From: Metallosphaera yellowstonensis MK1
GTDB taxonomy: Archaea; Thermoproteota; Thermoprotei_A; Sulfolobales; Sulfolobaceae
Length of the DNA stretch: 64,000 nucleotides
Assembly: GCF_000243315.1 (NCBI RefSeq)
Contig: NZ_JH597770.1
Span: 81,859 to 145,858, forward strand
Reading direction: 5' to 3'
The notes beneath the pieces are model-generated. The model did no database searches. It worked only from the letters and a program-made list of their open reading frames with translations, and had not been told where the DNA came from. The translations under genes and the position numbers were made by a program. This document shows, in pieces, positions 8,507 to 17,626 of the stretch (position 1 is its first letter; the number at the start of each line of letters is the position of its first letter).

Positions 8507-9728
8507 ACAGCAGTTATGGGACTTTAACGTAACTTAAAGATTTTCATCAGCCCCAGCGGTCCGCCTAAATGACGTTCAACGAACCTGAGGAACGCCTCCA
8601 CGCTCCTCAGGTTAAGCTCCCCCACCAGCTCCCTGACGACGTTGGTCATGATGGTGAAGATCGCGAGGTAGCCCTGGAGCCTCTCCCTCCTCCAGAACGA
8701 GGAGTCCTCCAGTCCCAGGGCCTTGACGTCCCTGTGGAGCTTCTCGATCTCCCACCTCATCCTCCAGGCCTCCTCGATCTCCTCCTCGCTGAGCGAGAGG
8801 TCGGTCGTGTAGAGGTACTTCACGTGTGACCCGGAGTCACGTTTATATTTCCGGACTAGCAACTTCACCGTAATGGCTTGGGCTCCCAGGGTCAGGTCGG
8901 CGTAGTAGAGTCCGGGGGGTAGGTCTCCCACTCGGAGGTGTCCCTCCACCTCCTTGAGGGTCCCCTGGGCCGACTCGACCCTGAGGAGCCTCCGGTTGGA
9001 CTTGAGCTCAGACACCACGTTCTCTTTCACGAGCTTCTCGGACCAGTACCACGAGTCGAAGACTACCCTGGACACACGGAAGCGCTCCTTGAGCACGTCC
9101 AACATCTCCCTGGCCAAGTCGATCTTGGTCTTGAACTCGTTGACCATCCCCAAATCCAACATCTTCCTCACGGCGTAGGGGAAAGCCCCCACCATGAACG
9201 TCCTGCCCGTGGAGAGGTCCACTATGGCGACCGTGAGGAGCTGCACGCCCCTCTCGAACCTCCCGTGGGCGTGGCAGTAGATCCAGTAGTTCCCGTGGGG
9301 GCTCACGTCCCTCCCCCTGGAGTACTCCTTGTGGTCCACGGTGTCGTCTATGATTACGGCCACCTCACCCTTCACCAGCCCAGACAGGACCTCCAGGTAG
9401 TCCCTCCACGCGTCTTCGAGTTCTCCCAACGCCTCCAGCAGGTTCGCGTAGTCCAACCCGAACGTCTCAGCAGCATTCCTCACGCTGGACCTCCCACCTA
9501 GCAGGACCATCAAGACGAGTGCCAACCCGACCTTCCTGCTCCTCCCGTTCCTCCTCACTATGCCCAGGACCTGGTTGACCGCCTTGATCAGATCCTCCTT
9601 AGCCAGTTCGACCTGTCCCTTTCTGTTCGTCATCTACATCTTTTCAGCGGGACGACGTCGAAAATTAAAAACTTCTCGCTAATACCGACTTCTTCGTATT
9701 ACCTCCCTAAGATTCCCATAACTGCTGT
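8507..9728 (-). mobile_element. Intact IS4-like insertion sequence
   Basis: An element of about 1222 bp bounded by inverted repeats ACAGCAGTTATGGGA at 8507-8521 and its complement ending at 9728. The 4-bp sequence CAGG flanks it on both sides (8503-8506 and 9729-9732), consistent with a target duplication. It carries one uninterrupted transposase gene. A decayed second copy with the same ends is at 23765-24918. Confidence 0.85.
8524..9633 (-). CDS. IS4-like DDE transposase
   Basis: A 369-residue transposase. Candidate catalytic acids are the Asp in AVIIDDTVDHKE, the Asp in VVFDSWYWSEK and the Glu in MRWEIEKLHRDVKALG, in the order and spacing of RNase-H-fold DDE enzymes of the IS4/IS701 type. 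The start lies about 95 bp inside the right inverted repeat and the stop is about 17 bp from the left end, so it fills the element. It is GC-rich compared with the AT-rich island. Uninterrupted and probably functional. Confidence 0.9.
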   Translation of the reverse strand: MTNRKGQVELAKEDLIKAVNQVLGIVRRNGRSRKVGLALVLMVLLGGRSSVRNAAETFGLDYANLLEALGELEDAWRDYLEVLSGLVKGEVAVIIDDTVDHKEYSRGRDVSPHGNYWIYCHAHGRFERGVQLLTVAIVDLSTGRTFMVGAFPYAVRKMLDLGMVNEFKTKIDLAREMLDVLKERFRVSRVVFDSWYWSEKLVKENVVSELKSNRRLLRVESAQGTLKEVEGHLRVGDLPPGLYYADLTLGAQAITVKLLVRKYKRDSGSHVKYLYTTDLSLSEEEIEEAWRMRWEIEKLHRDVKALGLEDSSFWRRERLQGYLAIFTIMTNVVRELVGELNLRSVEAFLRFVERHLGGPLGLMKIFKLR

Positions 9729-9842
9729 CAGGAGAGGTCGGCTCCCGCTCCTCACCCACGAGAAGTTGACTAGGAGGGAACGCCATGAAGGAAGAGGGAT
9801 TCCGAAGCTTAAAACCTTGCAAGAGGGCCATCCGTCCACGTT

Positions 9843-9971
9843 TCAGGGAGGCGATGTTTTTCGCCCTTTCTGAACTCCCTTATTTATAAGGAGCCTGATA
9901 CCTGTGGAAACAACGCCCTCCGTGAGGAGGCCATACTTCTCGCTTAGTCTCTTGGACACGATACTGCCCAT
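9843..9971 (-). CDS. Possible truncated or small protein upstream of the PEP carboxykinase gene
   Basis: The 343-nt gap between the IS4-like element and the next gene contains a 42-codon frame beginning MGSIVSKRLSEKYGLL and ending KGRKTSPP. The N-terminal 30 residues look like a genuine helical protein start; the last part looks random, as if a longer gene lost its 3' end, possibly when DNA rearranged near the IS. No family recognised. Confidence 0.25.
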   Translation of the reverse strand: MGSIVSKRLSEKYGLLTEGVVSTGIRLLINKGVQKGRKTSPP

Positions 9972-10071
9972 TCTTTACTTTAACTTTTCAATGATTCTTT
10001 GATTACATACTAATATGTTTGAACCAGGAAATTATTGGGTGAATATATAGTTGAGTAGTGGTTTATAGTAT

Positions 10072-11895
10072 ATGGAGATACCCAATCTCCTAAAGGGAAA
10101 GTTGACCGATGAGATGTTCCTACGTCTCATGGAGTTAAAGAACGAGAGTGTATTGGATTTTCTATCGTGGGTTGTGGGGCACTGTGATCCCGAATCAGTT
10201 TATGTCTTGAAGGGCACACGTGAGGACCAGGAGTATGTTAAAAGACGGGCTCTGGAGACAGGAGAGGAGATCCCCCTCAGGGTTCCTGGACATACTATAC
10301 ACTTTGACAAACCCTCAGATCAGGCCAGAGCGAGGGAGGATACCTTCATCTTGTCCGAGCCTATTCCCTTCGTTAACACGAAACCCAGGCAAGAGGGTCT
10401 AAATGAGGTCATGGAGCTCTTGAGGGGGTCCATGAGGGGGAGGGAAATGTTCGTGGGATTCTATGCCCTGGGTCCGAAATCCTCTCCCTTTCAGATCCTG
10501 GCGATCCAAGTGACTGACTCCCCGTATGTCATCCATAGTGAGAACATCCTATACAGAAGCGCTTACGATGAGTTTGTAAAGGTAGGGGGTAACGTTGAAT
10601 TCCTGAGGTTTGTCCACTCGAAGGGTACCGGAGACGTGAAGAAGAGGAGGATAGTAATAGACTTCGGCGGGACGGTCTATAGTGTGAACACTACATATGC
10701 TGGTAACAGCGTAGGCCTCAAGAAGCTAGCTCTGAGGTTGACACTGAGGAGGGCAGTTAATGAGGGTTGGCTCTCGGAGCACATGGCCATAGTGGGTCTG
10801 GAGGGGAAAGAAACAACACATTACGTTACCGCTGCCTTCCCTTCAGGCTCGGGTAAGACTAGCACCTCTATGATGGGGAAGCTGGTAAGTGACGATTTAG
10901 CCTTCATTAGGGAGTCCCAAGGTATAGCGAGGGCCGTGAACCCTGAGATAGGAGTTTTTGGGATAATTCAGGGAATAAACAAGAGGGACGATCCCATAAT
11001 ATGGGAGGTGCTTCACACTCCTGGAGAAGTTATCTTCTCTAACGTTCTCATGACTGAGTCGGGAGAAGTATATTGGGTGGGGAGCGAAGAACCTGTCCCT
11101 CGTAAGGGGATTAATTATGCCGGAGAATGGTGGCCTGGTAAGACTAACTCTGAGGGCGTAGAGATTCCCCCATCCCATCCAAACGCCAGGTTCACTGCTC
11201 CCCTAAAGTCCTTCAGGAACGCTGATCCCAGGATAGACGATCCGAGAGGTGTGGAAATAGAGGCAATGATATTCGGAGTAAGGGATTACACCACCGTAGT
11301 CCCAATAGCTGAGGCCTTCAGTTGGGCCCACGGAGTTGTCACCATGGGGGCCTCCATGGAGTCCGCTAGGACAAGTGCCGTAGTAGGTAAACTCGACGAG
11401 ATGGAGTTCAATCCCATGGCATTACTGGACTTCATTTCAGTGTCACTAGGAGAGTACCTACGCAACTACCTGGAATTCGGTAAAAAGTTGAGGCTGCAAC
11501 CTAGGATATATGGGGCCAATTACTTCCTTAAGGACATGGAAGGAAGATACTTGAACTCCAAGGAGGACAAGAGGGTCTGGCTGAGGTGGATAACCGAGAG
11601 GTTAGAGGGTAGGGCTGACCACCTGAGGACAGCTGTGGGGCTCATTCCCACATATGAGGATTTGAGGAGGCTATTCAAGGAAGTGTTGAACAAGGAATAC
11701 ATGAAACAACAATATGAGTTACAATTTTCCATAAGGTTGAAGGAGTATAAGAACAAGTATCTTAGAATAAGAGAGCTCTACTCCAGGGTGAAGGACACAC
11801 CTAGGGAGGTACTGGAGATCTTAGACGAACAGATAGGAAGGATAGACAAGGACATACAGAGATATGGGGACACCTTCTCCCCCTTCAACATCTAG
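10072..11895 (+). CDS. pckG: Phosphoenolpyruvate carboxykinase (GTP)
   Basis: A 607-residue enzyme interconverting oxaloacetate and PEP with GTP/GDP. Visible signatures include the P-loop-like kinase motif [15 protein letters not shown] with the nearby lid and metal-binding region ([10 protein letters not shown]), and [14 protein letters not shown]. Length matches GTP-dependent PEPCK. In an autotroph using the 3-HP/4-HB cycle it draws C4 acids toward PEP and gluconeogenesis. Transcribed from its own AT-rich upstream region (TATAGT near 10059-10068 would give a very short leader). Immediately followed, from the base after its stop, by the duplicated cassette at 11896-12189. Confidence 0.95.
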   Translation: MEIPNLLKGKLTDEMFLRLMELKNESVLDFLSWVVGHCDPESVYVLKGTREDQEYVKRRALETGEEIPLRVPGHTIHFDKPSDQARAREDTFILSEPIPFVNTKPRQEGLNEVMELLRGSMRGREMFVGFYALGPKSSPFQILAIQVTDSPYVIHSENILYRSAYDEFVKVGGNVEFLRFVHSKGTGDVKKRRIVIDFGGTVYSVNTTYAGNSVGLKKLALRLTLRRAVNEGWLSEHMAIVGLEGKETTHYVTAAFPSGSGKTSTSMMGKLVSDDLAFIRESQGIARAVNPEIGVFGIIQGINKRDDPIIWEVLHTPGEVIFSNVLMTESGEVYWVGSEEPVPRKGINYAGEWWPGKTNSEGVEIPPSHPNARFTAPLKSFRNADPRIDDPRGVEIEAMIFGVRDYTTVVPIAEAFSWAHGVVTMGASMESARTSAVVGKLDEMEFNPMALLDFISVSLGEYLRNYLEFGKKLRLQPRIYGANYFLKDMEGRYLNSKEDKRVWLRWITERLEGRADHLRTAVGLIPTYEDLRRLFKEVLNKEYMKQQYELQFSIRLKEYKNKYLRIRELYSRVKDTPREVLEILDEQIGRIDKDIQRYGDTFSPFNI

Positions 11896-12189
11896 TGTTT
11901 ACCCGTGGCGTAACTTACCTTCTTTAATTACTTCTAATTCCACCACGGGCACCCCTCTTAAGGGATCACACAGGGTCACCCTCAACTCATTGGGGCTAGT
12001 CGAGGGAAACACCACTACCCTCCCATCCACACTTTTATCACTCCCCAAACCTCGTGAGCAGTGCCCGTCATCAGTTAGGGGGATCATCAATAAAAACTAC
12101 TTCGGTGATACTATATAAACACAACTTGTCAAAACGATATTTAGAAGTGATTAAAAATAACGAGTAGTTACGTAGAAGCGTTACAGTCT
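11896..12189 (-). repeat. Duplicated 295-bp cassette, copy 1 (probable parent)
   Basis: Nearly identical in reverse orientation to 52609-52904. The copy contains a TATA element, a small ORF and, at its upstream edge, the last codons and stop of the MBL-fold gene. Because copy 2 ends with the same hydrolase codons without the rest of that gene, copy 1 is inferred to be the source. Confidence 0.85.
11899..12087 (-). CDS. Small hypothetical protein of the duplicated cassette, copy 1
   Basis: A 62-residue protein starting with the ATG at 12087 (a TTG just before is also in frame). It reads as a compact beta-rich protein: DDGHCSRGLGSDKSVDGR, then VVFPSTSPNELRV and PVVELEVIK. No family recognised. 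A TATATAG element about 30 nt upstream suggests a nearly leaderless transcript. The frame is preserved in the second copy, where only a handful of residues differ (for example VTLCDP versus VTVYDP), which supports a real gene. It lies between the convergent-side end of the PEP carboxykinase gene and the MBL gene, in the same direction as the latter. Confidence 0.55.
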   Translation of the reverse strand: MIPLTDDGHCSRGLGSDKSVDGRVVVFPSTSPNELRVTLCDPLRGVPVVELEVIKEGKLRHG

Positions 12190-12953
12190 AGTTTCTCTTT
12201 TAGGAGAGCCTCCTCAATACCTCTATAGTTAACCTCAAGATGTTTCTTAAGGATCACTTCTGCTTCCCCTCCTAGGTTAACGTCTACCCTATATTTCCCC
12301 TTGAGTATTTGCTCCAAATGTTCCCCCATATGGGACGGATTTACTAATCCTCCGTGGGCTAGTCCCACAGCCTTCGGTCTTAAAGATATTTGCCTCCTGA
12401 GGCTATTTACGTAGTCCCTGAGGTTCAGGGGTGGTGGAGTAGTTGGAATAGGTAAACCGTTGTATCTTCCTCCAGCAGAGTCACCAGCGTAGAGGATGCC
12501 GTCTATGAGCACTGAAATGTGGTGTTTGGCGTGTCCAGGAGTGTAAAGTAACTCCATTTTCCTATCTCCAAGGTCTATCACTTCCCCTCCACCGACCTCC
12601 AGTATCTCCCCATTCACTGGTTCGACCTCACCGTAGATGTCCGCGACCTCTCCAAGAACACTCTTCCCTCCCTGATTCACCTTTGAGGGGTCTCTAAGGT
12701 ACTTTGAGTAGCCCTGATACACTAGGACTTTCGGTCTGTACCTCTGGACGACCTCGGCCAAAGTGCCCAAGTGATCTATGTGGAGGTGTGTCACCACCAC
12801 GTAGTCCAACCTATCTAAGAACCCCACATCCATGACAGAGTTAGCCACTCCGGCATCTATCATCACGTTCTTCTCATCACATATTACGAAGGAGTAGACA
12901 GCCTCAGGGAACTCCCAAGGTCCTGAGGGTATAGCGTGTATTCCAGTGCACAT
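12168..12953 (-). CDS. MBL-fold metallohydrolase
   Basis: A 261-residue metallo-beta-lactamase-fold hydrolase. The metal motif is THLHIDHLG, followed by the downstream ligands in YTPGHAKHHISV and YAGDSAGG. The N-terminal strand holds MIDAGVANSVMD, typical of glyoxalase-II-like and related enzymes. It probably binds two Zn or Fe ions; the substrate (thioester, lactone or other) is not evident. Its last codons (encoding DCNAST and the stop) are copied at 52609. The divergent-side neighbour is an APC transporter on the same strand. Confidence 0.85.
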   Translation of the reverse strand: MCTGIHAIPSGPWEFPEAVYSFVICDEKNVMIDAGVANSVMDVGFLDRLDYVVVTHLHIDHLGTLAEVVQRYRPKVLVYQGYSKYLRDPSKVNQGGKSVLGEVADIYGEVEPVNGEILEVGGGEVIDLGDRKMELLYTPGHAKHHISVLIDGILYAGDSAGGRYNGLPIPTTPPPLNLRDYVNSLRRQISLRPKAVGLAHGGLVNPSHMGEHLEQILKGKYRVDVNLGGEAEVILKKHLEVNYRGIEEALLKEKLDCNAST

Positions 12954-12987
12954 GAGCTTGAAAATGGTAGAGGAATCTAAAAAAGGA

Positions 12988-14916
12988 TTATGTGGGTGGA
13001 GCCTCCCTAGTTTCCTCCAGGATGTCCTCTATCGCCTGTGTCCTGAACCCGCTGTATACTGCTCCGTAGTGTGCAGCCAAGGTAACTATGGCCGCAACTA
13101 TAGTATCCTCTGGGAAAGGTATTACGGGGTTTAGGCCGAACCCTCCAAAGTAGGATATTATCGACATCACGAATATGAAGGCGAGTAGCCAGTAGCTGGC
13201 TTTGATCTCAGTCTTGGCATCCTGGGTCTTAGATTCGGACCACAGCAGGGCTATATCCAGCGCAACCAAGCCCACCATGATTAAGAGGTATTCCATAAAG
13301 CCTACGTTGTTTGCCGCAGTCAGCCCTGAGGTAGAATCGTAGAGGAGGAACGCGTCCGCGAGCACCACTGCTATGTTAACTACTCCCAGGACCACTGACA
13401 AGTTCTTGCCCATCCCCATCATTTTATACGCATAGTATCCGAAGAAGAGGGCAAGGCCCAGGAATATTCCTGTGACCACATAGAACAGGACTGCGAAGCC
13501 TGACCAGTAGACTATGAGGCCTGCAGCTAACGTAGCTATGGGAGCTATCACTTTGGCTAAAGGAAGCTTATACGTCCTCTTCAGCTCTGGCGCCGTCCTC
13601 CTTAGGGTCTCCAATCCTATCCCTCCCATGATGTACGTGAAGACCGTGGCTGAGCTGATGAATCCCGCCAGAGACTGCCAAGAGGGGAAAGGTAACATGA
13701 ATATAGCAGCTATTATTGTTGCAGCGATGAAGGAGATGACAGGTATCCTAGTCTTACCTAGCTTCAAGAACGGTCCCGGTAGATAGCCATTGGACGCGAA
13801 ACCGTACAGGGTTCTCCCGCTAGTGCCCAAGTATATCCACCCAGTTCCGCTGGGGGACACCACTGCGTCGAGGAGGAGTATGTAGGCCCAACCACTGAAT
13901 ATGAGGGCGAGTATACCTAGAGGTGCAGCAAGCTCAAATAGCTGGTAGAAAGGTCCTGAGGAAAGTTTCGTATAACCCAACGCAGTCCAGTTGCCATACG
14001 TGACCGGCATTGTGGAATTACCGACGTTTATGCTGAGGTTACTCCAATTTATCCCTCCTATGAAAGCCAGCTGAAGGAGAGTGTAAAGGAACAGGGCGAT
14101 CACCAATGATCCTATCACAGCGAAGGGTATATCCTTTTGAGGGCTCCTCCCCTCACCTCCGTACTCTACCGCCTGCCTGAAACCCAAGTAAGAAAAGATA
14201 ACTCCAGTGGTGGGAATAGCGTAAAGGACGGCAGAGAAGCCATATATCCCAGAGGCTCCAGCTGCCACCATGTCCTTTGCTGGGAAGAAGCCTCCTCCTG
14301 CAGTGAGGTTAGCCGGATGGAAATACGTCACTAATAATATGACAATGGTAACTCCAGGTATTAACAACTTCCACCATCCAACGCCGTGAGTTACCTTACC
14401 TAGGATGTTAACTCCAAGGTAGTTCAGAAGGAAAAAGAATACTAGGAAGAGGTAGGAAACTAATATCCCGGAGGGCGTCAGAATCCCGTTCACTGTGAGG
14501 GACGGCACTAGAGTGGAGAGGTAAGTCACCGTGGCTGTGGCCTCTATGGCGGGAACCGACGATGCAGAGAGGAAGTAGGCCCAGGTTATTATGTATCCGG
14601 CCACTCCTCCGTGAGTGTAATGGGGATACCTCACTATTCCCCCTGTCTTGGGAATAGCTGAACCTAGCTCTGCATAGGTCAGTCCCACGAAAAGTATTAG
14701 AATCCCCGCGATTATCCAGGAGAGGATGGCCGAGCCTCCAGCGTCCTCAGCGGTGTATAGGGCTCCGAACAACCACCCAGATCCTATTATCCCTCCCAGG
14801 GACAGGTACAAAAGTTCGAACTTGCCAAGTGCCTTTCTCAACTGCTTATCTGATTGAGCTCCTAAATCTCCTGCCCTTTGGGGTTTCTCTCCAGATCCAG
14901 ACATATCAATCTTCAT
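12988..14916 (-). CDS. APC-superfamily amino acid/polyamine permease
   Basis: A 642-residue membrane transporter. The first helix has the APC signature LSLGGIIGSGWLFG; about twelve or more hydrophobic segments follow, with extra helices at the C-terminus beyond the standard twelve (residues about 480-610). Cytoplasmic N-terminus is charged (GEKPQRAGDLGAQSDKQLRKALG). The family imports amino acids or related amines by proton symport. The large size fits other Sulfolobales APC proteins. Same strand as the MBL gene with a 34-nt gap, possibly co-transcribed. Confidence 0.88.
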   Translation of the reverse strand: MKIDMSGSGEKPQRAGDLGAQSDKQLRKALGKFELLYLSLGGIIGSGWLFGALYTAEDAGGSAILSWIIAGILILFVGLTYAELGSAIPKTGGIVRYPHYTHGGVAGYIITWAYFLSASSVPAIEATATVTYLSTLVPSLTVNGILTPSGILVSYLFLVFFFLLNYLGVNILGKVTHGVGWWKLLIPGVTIVILLVTYFHPANLTAGGGFFPAKDMVAAGASGIYGFSAVLYAIPTTGVIFSYLGFRQAVEYGGEGRSPQKDIPFAVIGSLVIALFLYTLLQLAFIGGINWSNLSINVGNSTMPVTYGNWTALGYTKLSSGPFYQLFELAAPLGILALIFSGWAYILLLDAVVSPSGTGWIYLGTSGRTLYGFASNGYLPGPFLKLGKTRIPVISFIAATIIAAIFMLPFPSWQSLAGFISSATVFTYIMGGIGLETLRRTAPELKRTYKLPLAKVIAPIATLAAGLIVYWSGFAVLFYVVTGIFLGLALFFGYYAYKMMGMGKNLSVVLGVVNIAVVLADAFLLYDSTSGLTAANNVGFMEYLLIMVGLVALDIALLWSESKTQDAKTEIKASYWLLAFIFVMSIISYFGGFGLNPVIPFPEDTIVAAIVTLAAHYGAVYSGFRTQAIEDILEETREAPPT

Positions 14917-15308
14917 GGCGAGATATATAATTAAAAATCTTTCTAGTAACTGCAGGTGTTACGTTCGTTGTTTTTAAAAAATACGAGATAGTCTATAGGT
15001 TATGTTTAACCTTAATGCCAATCTCATTGACCAAGTGGATATGGATCTGCTTCATGAGGGTTCTAGCTGACATCATAAGCGTAAACTACGTCGGATTAAG
15101 GCACTACTCCACGGGATTTGCGGTTTCTGACCTGCTCCCAGCTCTAAGGGTGAGGGTTCCCCAGGTCTGGAGAGCAAACCATCTCCCCAGACTGGGAAAA
15201 TCCCATCTGGTTGTCTGAGGGGTTACAGCGTACCTTTAAATTTTGACGAACTTCGTCAGGGAAGGTAATCCTTTTTAATACTGTATAAGTAAATTTAAGC
15301 GGTTTATT
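14917..15308. other. Divergent intergenic region between the APC permease and the 3-HP-CoA ligase
   Basis: About 390 nt. It should contain promoters in both directions: TTTTTAATA near 15270-15279 lies about 30 nt upstream of the ligase ATG. A 67-codon frame at 15015-15218 and a 22-codon frame inside it are present but resemble nothing known; I do not call them genes. Confidence 0.4.
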
Positions 15309-17276
15309 ATGACCGAGGAACAACCTCTGAAGATGGGACAGCAGGAACTGGAGGAAAAGGCCGATTACAACATGAGGTACTTCAAACACCTCTTCACGCT
15401 AAGCAAGGAGAAGCCCAGTGAATTCTGGGGTTCTCTAGCTCAAGATTTGTTAGATTGGTACGAACCTTGGAAAGAGACTATGAGACAGGAGAATCCCATG
15501 ACCAAGTGGTTCCTCGAGGGTAAGATAAACGCCTCTTATAATGCCGTGGATAGACATTTGAATACCTCCAGAAAGTTCAAGGCCGCCGTAGTTTGGGAGA
15601 GCGAGCTTGGCGAAAGGAAAATAGTAACTTACCAGGACATGTTCTACGAGGTTAACAGATGGGCCAACGCCCTGCTAGAGCTCGGAGTCAGGAGGGGAGA
15701 TAGAGTGACCATATATATGCCCCTCATTCCAGAAGGTGTTGCCGCCATGTTGGCCTGTGCAAGGATAGGGGCTATACACAGCGTAGTCTTTGCCGGGTTC
15801 GGCTCACAGGCTATAGCAGATAGGGTCGAAGACGCTCAGGCCAAGGTTATCGTGACTGCTGACGCTTATCCGAGGAGGGGAAGGGTCGTGGAGCTCAAGA
15901 AGACCGTAGACGAGGCCCTCAAGAGTCTGGGTGAGAGGAGCCCAGTGAAGAAAGTCCTTGTGTATAGGAGAATGAAGACTGAGGTGGATATGAAGGAGGG
16001 AAGAGACGTGTACTTCGACGAAGTGGGAAAGTACAGGTACGTAGAGCCGGAGAGGATGGACTCCAACGATCCTCTCTTCATACTTTACACCTCAGGGACG
16101 ACTGGGAAACCTAAGGGTATAGTGCACTCCACCGGTGGTTTCCTCACAGGTACCTCCTTGATGCTCCTCTGGAGTTACGGCCTCAGCCAGGAGAATGACG
16201 TGCTCTTCAATACCTCCGACATAGGTTGGATAGTGGGACACTCATACATAACCTATTCCCCTTTGGTCATGGGGCGGACCGTCGTGATATACGAGAGTGC
16301 CCCAGACTATCCTTACCCAGACAAGTGGGCTGAAATCATAGAGAGGTATAGGGCCACGACCTTCGGTACTTCTGCCACAGCTCTGAGGTACTTCATGAAG
16401 TATGGCGACGAATACGTTAAGACCCACGATCTCTCCTCCCTGAGGATAATAGTGACTAACGGCGAGGTACTCAACTACTCCCCGTGGAAGTGGGGGCTCG
16501 AGGTATTGGGCGGTGGGAAGGTCTACATGTCTCATCAGTGGTGGCAGACGGAGACAGGGGCACCTAACTTGGGTTACATTCCAGGAGTGGTATACTTGCC
16601 CATGAAGTCTGGTCCTGCCTCTGGATTCCCGTTACCTGGGAACTTCGTGGAGGTCTTAGACGACTCCGGAAACCCAGCCAAGCCCAGGGAGAGAGGTTAT
16701 CTGGTCATGAGGCCACCGTTCCCCCCGAACATGATGATTGGAATGTGGAACGATACTGGTGAAAGGCTCAAGAAAACCTACTTCAGTAAGTTCGGTTCGC
16801 TTTACTACCCAGGAGACTACGCCATGGTTGACGAGGACGGTTACGTCTGGGTCTTGGGTAGGGCAGACGAGACCATAAAGATAGCAGCCCACAGGATAGG
16901 AGCTGGGGAAGTGGAGTCTGCCATAACTTCCTTCCCTGCAGTTGCGGAAGCAGCGGTGATAGGAGTTCCGGATCCAGTCAAGGGAGAGGAGGTCCACGCC
17001 TTCGTGGTGCTCAAGAAGGGCTATTCACCTTCACATGAGTTGGGGAAGGAAATACAAGCTCACGTCAGAAAGGTGATGGGGCCCATAGTTTCTCCCCAGG
17101 TTCACTTCGTGGAGAAGTTACCGAAGACTAGGTCAGGTAAGGTAATGAGGAGAGTGATAAAGGCCGTCATGACTGGAGCGAACCTGGGGGATCTGACCAC
17201 CATAGAAGACGAGGCGTCCATGGAGGATATAAAGAGAGCTGTGGAGGAATTAAAGAGAGAGCTACGAGGCGCATGA
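15309..17276 (+). CDS. 3-hydroxypropionyl-CoA synthetase (AMP-forming)
   Basis: A 655-residue acetyl-CoA-synthetase-family enzyme. The AMP-binding P-loop is YTSGTTGKPKG; SHQWWQTETGAP, YYPGDYA and the C-terminal hinge (GRADETIKIAAHRIG) follow, and PKTRSGKVMRR holds the catalytic lysine. Over long stretches the sequence agrees with the characterised Metallosphaera 3-hydroxypropionate-CoA ligase as I recall it, rather than with generic acetate-CoA ligases. It activates 3-hydroxypropionate in the CO2-fixation cycle, using ATP. Promoter element TTTTTAATA near 15270 gives a very short leader. A run of six T at 17308-17313 follows the stop. Confidence 0.9.
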   Translation: MTEEQPLKMGQQELEEKADYNMRYFKHLFTLSKEKPSEFWGSLAQDLLDWYEPWKETMRQENPMTKWFLEGKINASYNAVDRHLNTSRKFKAAVVWESELGERKIVTYQDMFYEVNRWANALLELGVRRGDRVTIYMPLIPEGVAAMLACARIGAIHSVVFAGFGSQAIADRVEDAQAKVIVTADAYPRRGRVVELKKTVDEALKSLGERSPVKKVLVYRRMKTEVDMKEGRDVYFDEVGKYRYVEPERMDSNDPLFILYTSGTTGKPKGIVHSTGGFLTGTSLMLLWSYGLSQENDVLFNTSDIGWIVGHSYITYSPLVMGRTVVIYESAPDYPYPDKWAEIIERYRATTFGTSATALRYFMKYGDEYVKTHDLSSLRIIVTNGEVLNYSPWKWGLEVLGGGKVYMSHQWWQTETGAPNLGYIPGVVYLPMKSGPASGFPLPGNFVEVLDDSGNPAKPRERGYLVMRPPFPPNMMIGMWNDTGERLKKTYFSKFGSLYYPGDYAMVDEDGYVWVLGRADETIKIAAHRIGAGEVESAITSFPAVAEAAVIGVPDPVKGEEVHAFVVLKKGYSPSHELGKEIQAHVRKVMGPIVSPQVHFVEKLPKTRSGKVMRRVIKAVMTGANLGDLTTIEDEASMEDIKRAVEELKRELRGA

Positions 17277-17307
17277 GATAATACCCGGATCCTGGTACTA
17301 CCCTGAA

Positions 17308-17313
17308 TTTTTT
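17308..17313 (+). terminator. Possible T-tract terminator after the 3-HP-CoA ligase
   Basis: Six consecutive T about 32 nt after the stop codon, of the kind that ends transcription in archaea without a hairpin. Confidence 0.3.
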
Positions 17314-17331
17314 ACCCTTAGGTTAAATAAA

Positions 17332-17337
17332 ACTTTC
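17332..17337 (+). promoter_or_regulatory. Candidate DNA-damage-response hexamer (ANTTTC) upstream of the Dpo2 operon
   Basis: ACTTTC fits the ANTTTC motif described for DNA-damage-inducible Saccharolobus promoters controlled by Orc1-2. It lies 15-20 nt upstream of an AT-rich element (AAAAATTTTAT near 17352-17362), just as expected for a site ahead of BRE/TATA, and about 50 nt before the first gene of the operon. A hexamer alone is weak; the placement before Dpo2, a known member of that regulon, raises its value. Confidence 0.5.
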
Positions 17338-17383
17338 AGTTAACTCTCTGGAAAAATTTTATGGTGCATTCGTTGGTTCACTC

Positions 17384-17626
17384 ATGGGTAGAACACAACC
17401 CTCCTTCACCGCATCTGTGGACTCAGAGATGGAAAAGTTGAGTAGAATAGCCAACAGGGTAGGTCTCCCGTGTCTTAGGCAGGCTGTGACTGAGGCGTCT
17501 AAGAGGGTCAGATACTTTCAGAACGCCTCCTACGACGAGATGATGAGCCCACAGGAGTTGGTTATGCTGGCCTTAATCTCTGCAGTTGCAGAGGGGTTCT
17601 GCAGCGATGGAGGGGTACGTAGTTGA
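17384..17626 (+). CDS. Small protein encoded first in the Dpo2 operon
   Basis: An 80-residue, mostly helical protein: SVDSEMEKLSRIANRVGL, then LRQAVTEASKRVRYF and ELVMLALISAVAEG. Its stop overlaps the start of the polymerase gene by 20 nt, so the two are translationally coupled. Small genes occupy this position next to dpo2 in other Sulfolobales and are induced by DNA damage with it. Function is unknown; the size and helical make-up fit a polymerase accessory or DNA-binding factor, which is inference. Confidence 0.7.
   Translation: MGRTQPSFTASVDSEMEKLSRIANRVGLPCLRQAVTEASKRVRYFQNASYDEMMSPQELVMLALISAVAEGFCSDGGVRS

Noticed and set aside
8938-9501. Long open frame opposite to the IS4-like transposase (187 codons)
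   Set aside because: It mirrors the GC-rich transposase gene; Pro/His/Leu-rich product typical of an antisense shadow.
15015-15218. 67-codon frame upstream of the 3-HP-CoA ligase
   Set aside because: Lies in a divergent promoter region, and the product looks unlike a folded protein; possibly old debris.
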